This document shows, one piece after another, positions 11,133-19,276 of a stretch of DNA of 64,000 nt. Source of the stretch: Archangium minus (GTDB lineage: Bacteria > Myxococcota > Myxococcia > Myxococcales > Myxococcaceae); contig NZ_CP043494.1 of assembly GCF_044360475.1 (NCBI RefSeq), positions 11,222,001-11,286,000 on the forward strand, read 5' to 3'. Made by a program: the position numbers and the translations under genes. Every line of letters begins with the position of its first letter. Position 1 is the first letter of the stretch. The notes under the pieces were generated by a model, which saw nothing but the letters and a program-made list of their open reading frames with translations, was not told the DNA's origin and ran no database searches.

Positions 11133-12639
11133 GCGCGAGCGCGGTGAGCTGCTCCCACACCGCGCGCACGTGCCGCTCCTCGGTGCGCGCGGCACCAATG
11201 GCCATGCGCAGCACGTAGCGCGCGGGCGCTCCCTCCACCCCAGGCAACACCGTGTGGGTGAGGAAGGCCTTGCCGCTCGCGTTCAACCGCTCCAGCAGCT
11301 GGCGGTTGCGCGCGTCCGTGGCGGAGGGCTCCTCGCCCGGCCTCGGTCGCAGCCGGAAGCACACCAGGGCCAGCGAGCGCGGCACGGCCAGCTCGAAGCG
11401 CTCATCGGCCTTCACCCACGAGGCGAACAGCTCCGCCTGCCGCACGTGCTCGCGGATGTAGGCCCGCAGCCCCTTCGCGCCATAGTGACGCAGCACGAAC
11501 CACAGCTTCAGCGCGCGGAAGCGGCGGCCGAGCGGCACCTGCCAGTCCCGGTAGTCGATGACCGCGCCGCTCGCGGTGGCCGCGTTGCGCAGGTACTCGG
11601 GCATCACGCTCATCGCATCCAACAGCGCCTTGCGGTCGCGCGTGTAGAAGGCGTTGCAGTCGAAGTTGGTGAGCAGCCACTTGTGCGGGTTGAAGGCGAA
11701 GGAGTCCACGCCCTCCAGGCCGTCCAACATCGCGCGGTGCTCGTCACAGACGAGCGCGGAGCCCGCCCACGCCGCGTCCACGTGCAGCCAGCCGCCCGCG
11801 GCGCGTACGCCCGTGCGCTCCATCACCTCGCCGATGGCGCGCACGGGATCCATCGCGCCCGAGGAGGTGGTGCCCAGCGACGCGCACACGAAGAAGGGCT
11901 GGCGGCCGGCGGCCAGGTCCTCGCGAATGGCCTTCTCCAGCACGTCCGGGCGCAGGGCGTACCCCGCGTCCGTCCCGAGCTGGCGCAGGTGCACGTCATC
12001 CGCAACGCCGCTCACCACGCCGGACAGCATGGCCGCCTTCAACACGGACGAGTGCGTCTGCGTGGAGGTATAGGCCACCAGCTCCGCCTCCCGGCCGAGC
12101 GTGCGCCGCACCCGCTCACGTGCCGCCACCATGGCGACCAGGGAGGCCTCGCTGGCGGTGCCCTGGATGACGCCCCCCCCGGTGCCCGAGTCCGAGCGGA
12201 AGGAGGCCGGCAGCCCCGTCAGCTCGGCCAGCCAGTCCAGCACGCGCGTCTCCATCTCGGTGGCGGCGGGGCTGGTGGACCAGAGCATGCCCTGCACGCC
12301 CAGGCCCGCGGACAGCAACTCGCCGAGCACCGCGGGCCCCGTGGCATTCGAGGGGAAGTAGGCGAAGAAGGAGGGAGACTGCCAGTGGGTGATGCCGGGC
12401 AGCACCACCTGCTCCAGATCGCGGAAGACGGCCTCCCAGCCCGCTTCACCGCCGAGTCCCTCCTCGGGCGGGTGCATGGGGAGCTTCGCCATCACCTCGC
12501 CCGGAGCCGCCGCCGAGCGAACCGGGAAGGACTCCAGGCGGGACCAGTAGTCCGCGATCCAATCCACCATCCGATGGCCCAGCCGCCGGAATTCCTCGGG
12601 GCTCAAGTGGGGCACCGCTCCTTCACGTGCGTCGCTCAT
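11122..12639 (-). CDS. PLP-dependent aromatic L-amino acid decarboxylase
   Basis: Decarboxylates an aromatic amino acid (Tyr, DOPA, Trp or Phe; the exact substrate is not readable) to an amine and CO2 using PLP. About 505 residues. It opens with the LSPEEFRRLGHRMVDWIADY element and the HWQSPSFFAYFP segment typical of the group II family. It then has the ASLGTTSSGAMDP motif, WLHVDAAWAGSALV, and NPHKWLL with PLP-binding Lys320. All catalytic positions are intact, unlike its distant relative at 8633-9940. ATG 12639 is chosen because GAGGAG lies 7 bases upstream; an upstream in-frame start would need the hairpin at 12657-12682 to be translated. It overlaps the convergent small gene by 11 bp. Confidence 0.92.
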   Translation of the reverse strand: MSDAREGAVPHLSPEEFRRLGHRMVDWIADYWSRLESFPVRSAAAPGEVMAKLPMHPPEEGLGGEAGWEAVFRDLEQVVLPGITHWQSPSFFAYFPSNATGPAVLGELLSAGLGVQGMLWSTSPAATEMETRVLDWLAELTGLPASFRSDSGTGGGVIQGTASEASLVAMVAARERVRRTLGREAELVAYTSTQTHSSVLKAAMLSGVVSGVADDVHLRQLGTDAGYALRPDVLEKAIREDLAAGRQPFFVCASLGTTSSGAMDPVRAIGEVMERTGVRAAGGWLHVDAAWAGSALVCDEHRAMLDGLEGVDSFAFNPHKWLLTNFDCNAFYTRDRKALLDAMSVMPEYLRNAATASGAVIDYRDWQVPLGRRFRALKLWFVLRHYGAKGLRAYIREHVRQAELFASWVKADERFELAVPRSLALVCFRLRPRPGEEPSATDARNRQLLERLNASGKAFLTHTVLPGVEGAPARYVLRMAIGAARTEERHVRAVWEQLTALAPID

Positions 12640-12656
12640 CCCGGTTCTCCTCGTCA

Positions 12657-12682
12657 ATGAGGCGTCTCATACGACGCCTCAT
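12657..12682. terminator. Perfect 10-bp inverted repeat 5' of the decarboxylase gene
   Basis: ATGAGGCGTC (12657-12666) and GACGCCTCAT (12673-12682) pair perfectly around a 6-base loop. The repeat lies between the stop of the polysaccharide lyase gene (12698) and the ribosome-binding site of the decarboxylase gene, ending 4 bases from the latter. It could terminate lyase transcription, be an operator, or fold in the decarboxylase leader. There is no T run on either strand. Confidence 0.5.
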
Positions 12683-12697
12683 GGAGGACGGGTAGCG

Positions 12698-13615
12698 CTA
12701 CCTCTCCCGCCGCCGGGCGCGTCGCAGCAGACCGCCTAATCCCAGCAGCCCTATCGCCCAAAGCGGCCCGCCCGCGCTCGAGCACCCGACGCGGGTTGGC
12801 TCCTCGGGGAGCGGCGAGCCTTCGGAGCCGCCATCCGGATGCGGGGAGGTGGAGGTGACGCCCCCATCCGGCACGGGAGCACCCGCATCGGGCGTCCCCG
12901 CGTCTGGCGAAGGAGCGGGCGGCAGCACGTCCTGTAGCTGCGTCGCCTGCACGAAACCATCGTGGTACACGACGCCCACGGGCTGCACGGTGTCACTTCG
13001 GTAAAGACCCAGCTTCAGGTAGATGCCATCCCCTGGGTACATCGTCGCGTGAGCGTAACGGGGCAGCACGAGCTGGCCGTTGTGCCACAGCTCGACGAAG
13101 CCCACGCTCGCATCCGGTGACCACTTCACGTGGAAGATGAAGTCGTGCCACACGCCGCGCTGCAGCGTCGTCTTCCACGGCGTGTCGCTGTCGGTGAGCG
13201 TGAGGCGGAGCTCCTCGCCGTAGACGAAGAACTCCACCGGAGGAGAGCCGCAGCAGCCATTGTGGTGCCACTGGGTGAAGACCTGCCACGTCTTCACACT
13301 GGGGTAGTCCGCCGGGAACATCACCTGCCAGCGGTAGTAGTACTCCGAGCCCTCCTTCTCACGGCCCTGGTAGACGAGCTCGTTGCGGTTGCCGCTGGAG
13401 TTGATGGGGTCATCCCCCTGCCTCACCGTGGCCTTGAGCGCGTAGCGGCCCTGAGACACCGGTGACGAGACCACCTGGAGCCGATCCGCGCTGACTTGCT
13501 GGGCACTCGAGTACTGGGAGGTGTTCCCCGTTTCGAAGTCCCCCTTCCAGACGATGCCGGCCCACGACGGCCCCGACAGCAGCATGGCGAGCAGTGGAAC
13601 CAGGAGTCTTCTCAA
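12698..13615 (-). CDS. Secreted polysaccharide lyase-like protein with MYXO-CTERM-like anchor
   Basis: About 305 residues. An N-terminal signal peptide (LLVPLLAMLLSGPSWAG) is followed by a jelly-roll of some 200 residues. This carries YYYRWQVMFPADYPSVK, WHHNGCCGSPP, WHDFIFHVKWSPD and YLKLGLYR, the pattern of heparin-lyase/PL20-type polysaccharide lyases. Next comes a Pro/Asp/Ala/Gly-rich linker with PDAG repeats. The tail has the layout of myxobacterial CTERM sorting signals: GCSS, a hydrophobic helix and a final Arg cluster. So it is probably exported and displayed on the cell surface, acting on uronate-containing glycans (inferred). Start TTG 13615 is chosen because GAGGG lies 4 bases upstream. 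Confidence 0.75.
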   Translation of the reverse strand: MRRLLVPLLAMLLSGPSWAGIVWKGDFETGNTSQYSSAQQVSADRLQVVSSPVSQGRYALKATVRQGDDPINSSGNRNELVYQGREKEGSEYYYRWQVMFPADYPSVKTWQVFTQWHHNGCCGSPPVEFFVYGEELRLTLTDSDTPWKTTLQRGVWHDFIFHVKWSPDASVGFVELWHNGQLVLPRYAHATMYPGDGIYLKLGLYRSDTVQPVGVVYHDGFVQATQLQDVLPPAPSPDAGTPDAGAPVPDGGVTSTSPHPDGGSEGSPLPEEPTRVGCSSAGGPLWAIGLLGLGGLLRRARRRER

Positions 13616-13930
13616 GGCGCGCCCTCACAGATGTTTGACACTCAACGACGAGGGCCACGCTCCCACGTTCCTTCTTTATTTCAAGCGGCTGTTATTTCTT
13701 TCACCTTGACAGCCCAGCAGACAACCAGAGGAGCGGCTGTTCCCTCTGAGAAGCCTTGTGAGAAGTGGAAGGAATTGGCGCGAACCGGGCAGTCAAGCGG
13801 ACGAGCCCTGTTCTCAACGCGGCGCGTTGGAGCGAACGGGCATGCAACCGGCTGACGGCGTGGATGGGTGGTGTATGGTGCGCGCTCTCTGCGGTTCCCC
13901 CCGTATGAGGGGGGGAATCCGGGTACACCC
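13616..13930. other. Intergenic region between divergent lyase and astA genes
   Basis: These 315 bp separate two divergent genes and must hold both promoters. A TTGACA at about 13706-13711 reads rightward but has no good -10 at standard spacing. The segment is less GC-rich at 13670-13700. I see no gene, repeat or hairpin I can support. Confidence 0.4.
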
Positions 13931-14956
13931 ATGCTCGTCCTGCGCGATGTCCAGAAGACCGACCTACCCGGCCTGAAGCGGCTCGCCGCGGTGCTCAACA
14001 CCGTCAACCTGCCCAACAACGAGGAGACGCTCGAGGCCATCATCGACAAGTCCGTGAAGAGCTTCGCGGGCAAGGTCAAGAACCCCTTTGAGCGCGAATA
14101 CCTCTTCGTCCTCGAGGACGTGCGCAACGAGCTGATCATCGGCACGTCGATGATCATCGCGCAGCACGGCACCTACGAGTCGCCGCACATCTACTACGAC
14201 GTCTCCGAGCGCGAGCACTACTCGGCCACCATCGGCCGGCACTTCCGGCACAAGGTGCTGTCCATCGGCTACAACTACGAGGGCCCCACGGAGATCGGCG
14301 GCCTGGTGGTGGATCCGCCCTACCGCGCCACGCCGGACAAGCCCGGCAAGCAGCTGTCCTTCGTACGCTTCCTCTTCATGGCCATGCACAAGCGGCTCTT
14401 CCGCCCGCGCGTGCTCGCCGAGCTGCTGCCGCCGCTGCTGCCTGATGGGCGCAGCCTCCTGTGGGAGGCGTGCGGCAAGAAGTTCACCGGCCTCACCTAC
14501 CTGGAGGCGGATCGCCTCAGCCGGCAGAACAAGGAGTTCATCAAGGAGCTCTTCCCCTCCTCGGACGTCTACGCGTCGCTCTTCCCCGAGCGCGTGCAGA
14601 AGGTGCTCGGCGAGGTGGGGCCCAACACCAAGGGCGTGCAGCGGATGCTGGAGCGCGTCGGCTTCCGCTACGTGGAGCGCATCGATCCGTTCGACGGAGG
14701 CCCCCACTTCGAGGCCAACCTCGCGGACATCACCGTGGTGCGCCGCTACCGCTCGGTGAAGGTGGCCGAGGAGGACTTCGACATGGAAGGCGACGACGTG
14801 CTCGTGGCCTTCGAGCGCGAGTCGGGGCGCAACCGCTTCCGTGCGGTGCGCACCATGGCCCGGCTGGACGACAAGAACGCCTACCTGCCGGCACGGGCCA
14901 AGGAGCTGCTGGACGTGCCCCCAGGCGCGAAGGTGTCCATCATCCCCTTCGAGTGA
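13931..14956 (+). CDS. astA: Arginine N-succinyltransferase
   Basis: Transfers succinyl from succinyl-CoA to the alpha-amino group of arginine, the first step of the AST catabolic pathway. 341 residues, the normal family length. The match is end to end: the N-terminal LRDVQKTDLPGLKRLA, EREYLFVLED, EIGGLVVDPPYR, FTGLTYLEADRLS and FPSSDVYASLFPERVQ segments are all characteristic of the acyltransferase fold. ATG 13931 is chosen for family length; a longer frame starts at 13868 without family similarity. No other ast gene (astB, C, D, E) lies nearby, so the pathway is scattered or this enzyme is used alone. Confidence 0.93.
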   Translation: MLVLRDVQKTDLPGLKRLAAVLNTVNLPNNEETLEAIIDKSVKSFAGKVKNPFEREYLFVLEDVRNELIIGTSMIIAQHGTYESPHIYYDVSEREHYSATIGRHFRHKVLSIGYNYEGPTEIGGLVVDPPYRATPDKPGKQLSFVRFLFMAMHKRLFRPRVLAELLPPLLPDGRSLLWEACGKKFTGLTYLEADRLSRQNKEFIKELFPSSDVYASLFPERVQKVLGEVGPNTKGVQRMLERVGFRYVERIDPFDGGPHFEANLADITVVRRYRSVKVAEEDFDMEGDDVLVAFERESGRNRFRAVRTMARLDDKNAYLPARAKELLDVPPGAKVSIIPFE

Positions 14957-14968
14957 GGAAGAGCCCCG

Positions 14969-15991
14969 CTACCGCGCGCGAGGCCGACGCACCACGCGGT
15001 GCTCGCCGCGCAGCAGCGCCAACCACCGCTCCCCCGCTTCCACCGAGGGACCTCCAGGCTCGGCCACCGCGAGGGGAAGGTGGGTCTCGAGGGTAACGGC
15101 ATCCAACGAGGTGGGGTCCAGGTCCAACGTTCTGCCGCCCTCGAGGCCCACGCGCACCCAGGCATGAGGCAGGGCGGGGCCTCCGTCCACGACGAGCAGC
15201 CCGTGCACCAGCGCCACCCGCTGCCCCCGCGCCGCCGCTCGGGCTGCGAAGCGCAACGCATGGGCCAGGCATCCACCGGCCTCACCCTCGCCCTTCTCAT
15301 TCCAGTCCGCGGCACCGGGGCCCTTCTCCGCGAAGGCCGCGTGGACCGCCTCCGCGAGCGCCCTCGCCTCTCCGACCCGCCAGGTCGTCAGCCACGCAGG
15401 ACGCACGTCGAGCGGCCACGGGGGCGAGAAGGAGAGCGGACCCGCCTCTCCCTCCACGGGCACCCCCCGAGAGAAGAGATCCGGCGGTGGCTTCAACTGC
15501 ACGCCCGAAGGCACCGAGGTGAAGCGCGACTCGCCCACCTCCAGCACCGCCATCCGTCCGCGCGTGTCATAGCGTGCGGTGAAGGGCTGGCCGAACATCG
15601 TCCCCTCCACCGTCTCGCCCCGGACCGCGGTGACGCAGTGGGGACCCTCACGGCCAGACAGCTCCTCGCGGCCCGTCACACACCCGAGGGCAGGGGGGGC
15701 CCGCCACAACCACAACGCCTGCGGGATGCTCGGGCGCCCTACCACGGTTTCTCCAGGGCCAAGCTCGAGGGAGACCTCCCGCACGCGCTCCCCCCTGTGA
15801 CTCCCGCGGGTGTGCAGGTGTCGCGAGGTGTAATGGAAGCGTTTCTCCTGGGGTGAGAAGGTGAGGGAGACGGTGCCCACCGGCACGCCCCTCCAGGCGA
15901 AGACGAAGCGAGCCGTCTCCTCGGGAGAGGGGGCAGGCGGAGCGCCCCCTGCCGACAAGGCGAGCAGGAGCACGGGGACGAAAGCGAGCAC
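14969..15991 (-). CDS. Exported transglutaminase-like cysteine protease-fold protein
   Basis: About 340 residues from a GTG at 15991. It begins with a hydrophobic signal segment (LAFVPVLLLALSAGG), then a beta-rich N-terminal domain with AWRGVPVGTVSLTF, as seen ahead of bacterial transglutaminase domains. The C-terminal domain shows a Cys-His-Asp order: Cys241 in GEAGGCLAHALRF, His276 in LPHAWVRV, and Asp290/292 in LDLDPTSLD. This is the arrangement of the transglutaminase-like superfamily (peptidase or amide-bond chemistry). The substrate is unknown. An ATG at 16060 would lengthen the N terminus but overlap the start of the divergent chemoreceptor gene, so the shorter start is preferred. It faces astA tail to tail with 12 bp between. 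Confidence 0.65.
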   Translation of the reverse strand: MLAFVPVLLLALSAGGAPPAPSPEETARFVFAWRGVPVGTVSLTFSPQEKRFHYTSRHLHTRGSHRGERVREVSLELGPGETVVGRPSIPQALWLWRAPPALGCVTGREELSGREGPHCVTAVRGETVEGTMFGQPFTARYDTRGRMAVLEVGESRFTSVPSGVQLKPPPDLFSRGVPVEGEAGPLSFSPPWPLDVRPAWLTTWRVGEARALAEAVHAAFAEKGPGAADWNEKGEGEAGGCLAHALRFAARAAARGQRVALVHGLLVVDGGPALPHAWVRVGLEGGRTLDLDPTSLDAVTLETHLPLAVAEPGGPSVEAGERWLALLRGEHRVVRRPRAR

Positions 15992-16058
15992 GCCCCCAGT
16001 CTGCGCCGATTTGAGGACCCGGGCGAGAATGCGGGATACCCTGCATCCTCGTTCTCTC

Positions 16059-17645
16059 ATGGCCGCCAAAAAGTACCTCCTCGCGTTCGTGGTTGTCGGA
16101 GGGCTCGCCGTCGCCCTCGTCATCGGCGTGCTGCTCCACCTCACCACCGGCCAACCCAATGACTGGCGGGGCTGGTCCGTGCTGGTCCTCGGCTCACCGC
16201 TGGTGCTGTCGCTGACGAACTATGCCTTCTGGCTCATGTGGGAGGCGAAGCCAGCCCAGGAGCGCACCAGCCTGCTTACCCGGCTGGCGGAAGGAGACCT
16301 CACCCACACCGCCCAAACGGGCATGGCGGACGAGCGCGAAGTGCGCCGGCTCCTTTTCTCCCTGCGCCGCGCGCTCGGCCAGGTGCAGCGAGTCACGGGC
16401 AACGTGCGCCGCACCTGCCAGGGCGTGTCCGAAGAGGTGCGTGTGCTGCTGGAGGCCGCACGCCGGCAAGGCGGCGCCGTGGAGCGCTCGCAGGAGTCCG
16501 TCAACAGCATGGGCCAGAGCCTCCATGCCGCGGGCAAGCGCGTGACGCAGCTGGAGAGCTTCGCCCAGGAGACCAACGGCTCGCTGGTGGAGATGAGCGA
16601 TCGGCTCGGACAGGTGGCCGAGGCCCTGCTCGCGCTGGATGACTTCTCCCACCGCACCACCCAGCAGGTGCAGGCCATGAGCGAGCGACTGCACCACATC
16701 GCCTCCTCAGGTGACGAGCTGGCGCGCTTCGCCAGCGAGGCCGAGGCCTTCGTCCAGGTGGTGCAGACGGGCATCGATGCGGTGCGCCACCGCGCCTCGG
16801 AGACCAACCAGCTCGCCCACGCGGTGACCGCCACCGCCGAGCGCGGCGAGGTGCTCGTCAACGACTGCGTCCAGGGCATGTACCGAGTGGAGGAGACGGT
16901 CCGCAAGGCCGCGGAGCTGGTGGACTCACTCGGGGTGCGCTCCACGCAGATTGGCCGCATCGTGGACGTCATCCAGGAGATTGCGGACCAGACGAACCTG
17001 CTGGCACTCAACGCGGCCATCATCGCCGCGCAGGCCGGAGAGCAGGGACGCCCCTTCGGCGTGGTGGCGGACGAAATCCGCAGCCTGGCCGAGCGCACCG
17101 CGCGCTCCACGCGCGAAATCGCCAGCATGGTGGGCGGGGTGCGCCGAGAGGTGGACACGGCGGTGTCGCTGGTGAAGGAAGGCCGAGAGCAGGCGGGCGC
17201 GGGCGTGCTGCTGGGAGACCGGGCCGCCGAGGCGCTCATGGAGATTCGCACCATCACCCAGCGCACCTTCTCGGCGGTGGAGGCCACGCTGGCGGAGACG
17301 AAGCGGCTGGAGGCCCAGGGCTCCACGGTGGTGGAGGCCAGCCGGCGGGTGGCACGGCGCGTGGACGACGTGACCCGGGCGGCCATGGAGCAGGCGGCGC
17401 ACGGGCGCGAGCTGGTGCACCAGACGCAGCAGATGGCGCGGCTGGCGCAAGAGGCCTCGCAGAAGGCGGAAGGCCAGGCGCGCACCGGAAGGGACCTGTC
17501 CAGCGCGGTGGTGCGGCTGAGCACGGCCATCGAGGAAATCCGCGCGGCACACGTGGTGCTGATGCGGGGGACTCGGCCATTGGCGAGGAAGTGGCGCGAG
17601 TGCGCGAGGACGCGCTCCAGGTCATCCGCATCGGCGATGGGCTGA
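16059..17645 (+). CDS. Methyl-accepting chemotaxis protein portion, reading frame broken near its end
   Basis: Chemoreceptor that would signal to a CheA/CheW complex. Two membrane helices (about residues 5-27 and 38-60) are separated by only about 10 residues, so there is no periplasmic sensor domain. A HAMP-like RLAEGDLTHTAQ follows, then a long coiled coil. The conserved hairpin tip reads DQTNLLALNAAIIAAQAGEQ and continues to VVADEIRSLAERTARSTREI. After a five-G run at 17566-17570 the frame drifts into Arg/Ser-rich nonsense and stops. The plausible end of the receptor (GEEVARVREDALQV, then LSRTVDQLAHEAASLDSEVFRFRL) continues in the next frame, at the head of the downstream solute-binding domain. 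ATG 16059 is chosen, ahead of MAAKKYLL. The last 26 codons are probably not native. Confidence 0.8.
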   Translation: MAAKKYLLAFVVVGGLAVALVIGVLLHLTTGQPNDWRGWSVLVLGSPLVLSLTNYAFWLMWEAKPAQERTSLLTRLAEGDLTHTAQTGMADEREVRRLLFSLRRALGQVQRVTGNVRRTCQGVSEEVRVLLEAARRQGGAVERSQESVNSMGQSLHAAGKRVTQLESFAQETNGSLVEMSDRLGQVAEALLALDDFSHRTTQQVQAMSERLHHIASSGDELARFASEAEAFVQVVQTGIDAVRHRASETNQLAHAVTATAERGEVLVNDCVQGMYRVEETVRKAAELVDSLGVRSTQIGRIVDVIQEIADQTNLLALNAAIIAAQAGEQGRPFGVVADEIRSLAERTARSTREIASMVGGVRREVDTAVSLVKEGREQAGAGVLLGDRAAEALMEIRTITQRTFSAVEATLAETKRLEAQGSTVVEASRRVARRVDDVTRAAMEQAAHGRELVHQTQQMARLAQEASQKAEGQARTGRDLSSAVVRLSTAIEEIRAAHVVLMRGTRPLARKWRECARTRSRSSASAMG

Positions 17646-19249
17646 GCCGCACGGTGGACCAGTTGGCGCACGAGGCGGCGAGTCTGGACAGCGAGGTGTT
17701 CCGCTTCCGACTCCCAGCTCCGCACCCGGGCGGCACGCTGCGCGCCGGCATCCACCAGACGGCCTTTGTCCGAGCCCTGGGCGGGTTGGATCCGCTCTTC
17801 GCGGTGGACAACCAGCTGCTGGAGATGAGCTGCTGCGTCTTCTCCAGCCTGCTGCGGCTGGACGATGGCGTGCTGGTGCCGGACCTGGCCGATCGCTGGG
17901 AGGCGGACCCCTCGGCACGCCGCTACCGCTTCCATCTGCGCCAGGGCGTCACCTTCCATGACGGGACGCCCCTGAACGCACGCGACGTGAAGCGCCACTT
18001 CGAGCGGCTGCTGGACCCCGCGGTGAAGTCACCGGACCGGGGCCTGTTGGAGGACGTGGAAGGCGCCAAGGACTTCGCGGCGGGTCAGGCGCGCGAGGTG
18101 TCAGGCATCGAGGTGTTGGATGACCTGACGCTCGAGATTCGGCTGGTGGAGCCCAAGGCCTTCTTCCTCCATCTCATGGCCTTGCCTCGCACAGCGGTGG
18201 CCCGGCTGAACCCGAGCGGCCAGGCCCTGGGTACCGGACCCTTCCGGCAGGTGGAGTTCGGCTCGGAGCGCATCGTGCTCGAGCGCAACCCTGCCTACTG
18301 GCGCAGGGGACAGCCCTTGTTGGATCGGCTCGAGTTCCACCTGCTGGAGTCACGCGAGCAGGCCGTGAGCGAGCTGCGAGAAGGAGCAGTGGACATCGTC
18401 TCGCACCTGTTCGCCAGGCACGTGGAATCGCTCGAGCAGGACGGACAGCAGGTGGTCACCAGCACCACGCCGTCCACCTCGTTCCTCGGCTTCAACCTGC
18501 GCGAGCCGCCGTACAACGACGTGCGCGTCCGCAAGGCCCTCCGGGCGGGAATTGACTTCCAGGGACTGGTGGATCGCTTCCACAAGGGAGCACGTGTCGC
18601 CCGCACGGTGACGCCGCCCGAGCTGCTGGATGACGAGGGCGTGCTGCCCACCGAGCCGCGCCCGGACATCAACCTGGCCGAGCGGCTGCTGCGCGAGGCC
18701 GGGGTGCGGAGACTGCAGCTCGCCATCTACCACGCGGTGGGGCGCGACACCTCGGCCGAGGACGCCGTCCTCTTCCGGCCCCTGATGGAGGCGGGGCTGG
18801 TGGAGCTCAAGCACGTCCAGCTGAGCGCAGAGGAGTTCGCGGAGCGGCGGCGCGAGGGGCGGCTCCCCGCCTTCCGGGTGGGGTGGATCGCCGACTACCC
18901 GGACCCGGACAACTTCCTCTACTTCCACCTCAACTCGAAGGCGCAGACGGTCTACTCGCTGGGCTACCGCAGCGAGGAGTTGGACAAGCTCACGACGGAG
19001 GCCCGCGTCACCATCGACCCCGAGCGGCGCAAGCAGCTCTACCGGCTCGCGGAGCGAGTTGCGCACGAGGACTGTCCCATCATCCCCCTCTTCCACCACC
19101 GCGTGCACGCGGCGGCGAGCGGCCGGGTGCAGGGACTGCGGCTGCACCAAACCCCTCCACAGGTGCGCTTCGAGGACCTGTGGTTGGACAAGCAGGAGCA
19201 GCAGGAGCAGCAGGAGCAGCAAAAGAGCTTGATTCGTTCAGGCTCCTGA
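17591..19249 (+). CDS. Chemoreceptor tail fused to a family 5 solute-binding domain
   Basis: 552 residues read from a GTG that is probably not a true start, because the frame is open back to 17570. The first 35 residues are the end of a chemoreceptor coiled coil. From PHPGGTLRAGIH onward it is a full SBP_bac_5 (oligopeptide/nickel-type) solute-binding domain: LVPDLADRWEADPSARRYRFHLRQGVTFHDG, then GTGPFRQVEF, FNLREPPYNDVRVRKAL, and WIADYPDPDNFLYFHL. It has no signal peptide or membrane helix. With one more G in the run at 17566-17570, the two frames join as one protein of about 1060 residues. The binding domain would then follow the cytoplasmic signalling domain and so be cytoplasmic. The C terminus carries three EQQ repeats. 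Confidence 0.8.
   Translation: MARVREDALQVIRIGDGLSRTVDQLAHEAASLDSEVFRFRLPAPHPGGTLRAGIHQTAFVRALGGLDPLFAVDNQLLEMSCCVFSSLLRLDDGVLVPDLADRWEADPSARRYRFHLRQGVTFHDGTPLNARDVKRHFERLLDPAVKSPDRGLLEDVEGAKDFAAGQAREVSGIEVLDDLTLEIRLVEPKAFFLHLMALPRTAVARLNPSGQALGTGPFRQVEFGSERIVLERNPAYWRRGQPLLDRLEFHLLESREQAVSELREGAVDIVSHLFARHVESLEQDGQQVVTSTTPSTSFLGFNLREPPYNDVRVRKALRAGIDFQGLVDRFHKGARVARTVTPPELLDDEGVLPTEPRPDINLAERLLREAGVRRLQLAIYHAVGRDTSAEDAVLFRPLMEAGLVELKHVQLSAEEFAERRREGRLPAFRVGWIADYPDPDNFLYFHLNSKAQTVYSLGYRSEELDKLTTEARVTIDPERRKQLYRLAERVAHEDCPIIPLFHHRVHAAASGRVQGLRLHQTPPQVRFEDLWLDKQEQQEQQEQQKSLIRSGS
19192..19218 (+). repeat. Three tandem copies of GCAGGAGCA
   Basis: Three perfect 9-bp units in frame near the 3' end of the solute-binding domain gene encode EQQ repeats. 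They form a short polar tail beyond the folded domain. Such a repeat can expand or contract by slippage without breaking the frame. Confidence 0.8.
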
Positions 19250-19276
19250 AGGGCCTCTCTTCGACGGGCTTGGGCC

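Noticed and set aside
15861..16058. N-terminal extension of the chemoreceptor to an upstream start at 15861
   Set aside because: The added residues overlap the divergent signal peptide gene, are Thr/Arg-rich and have no receptor similarity. The first membrane helix directly follows ATG 16059.
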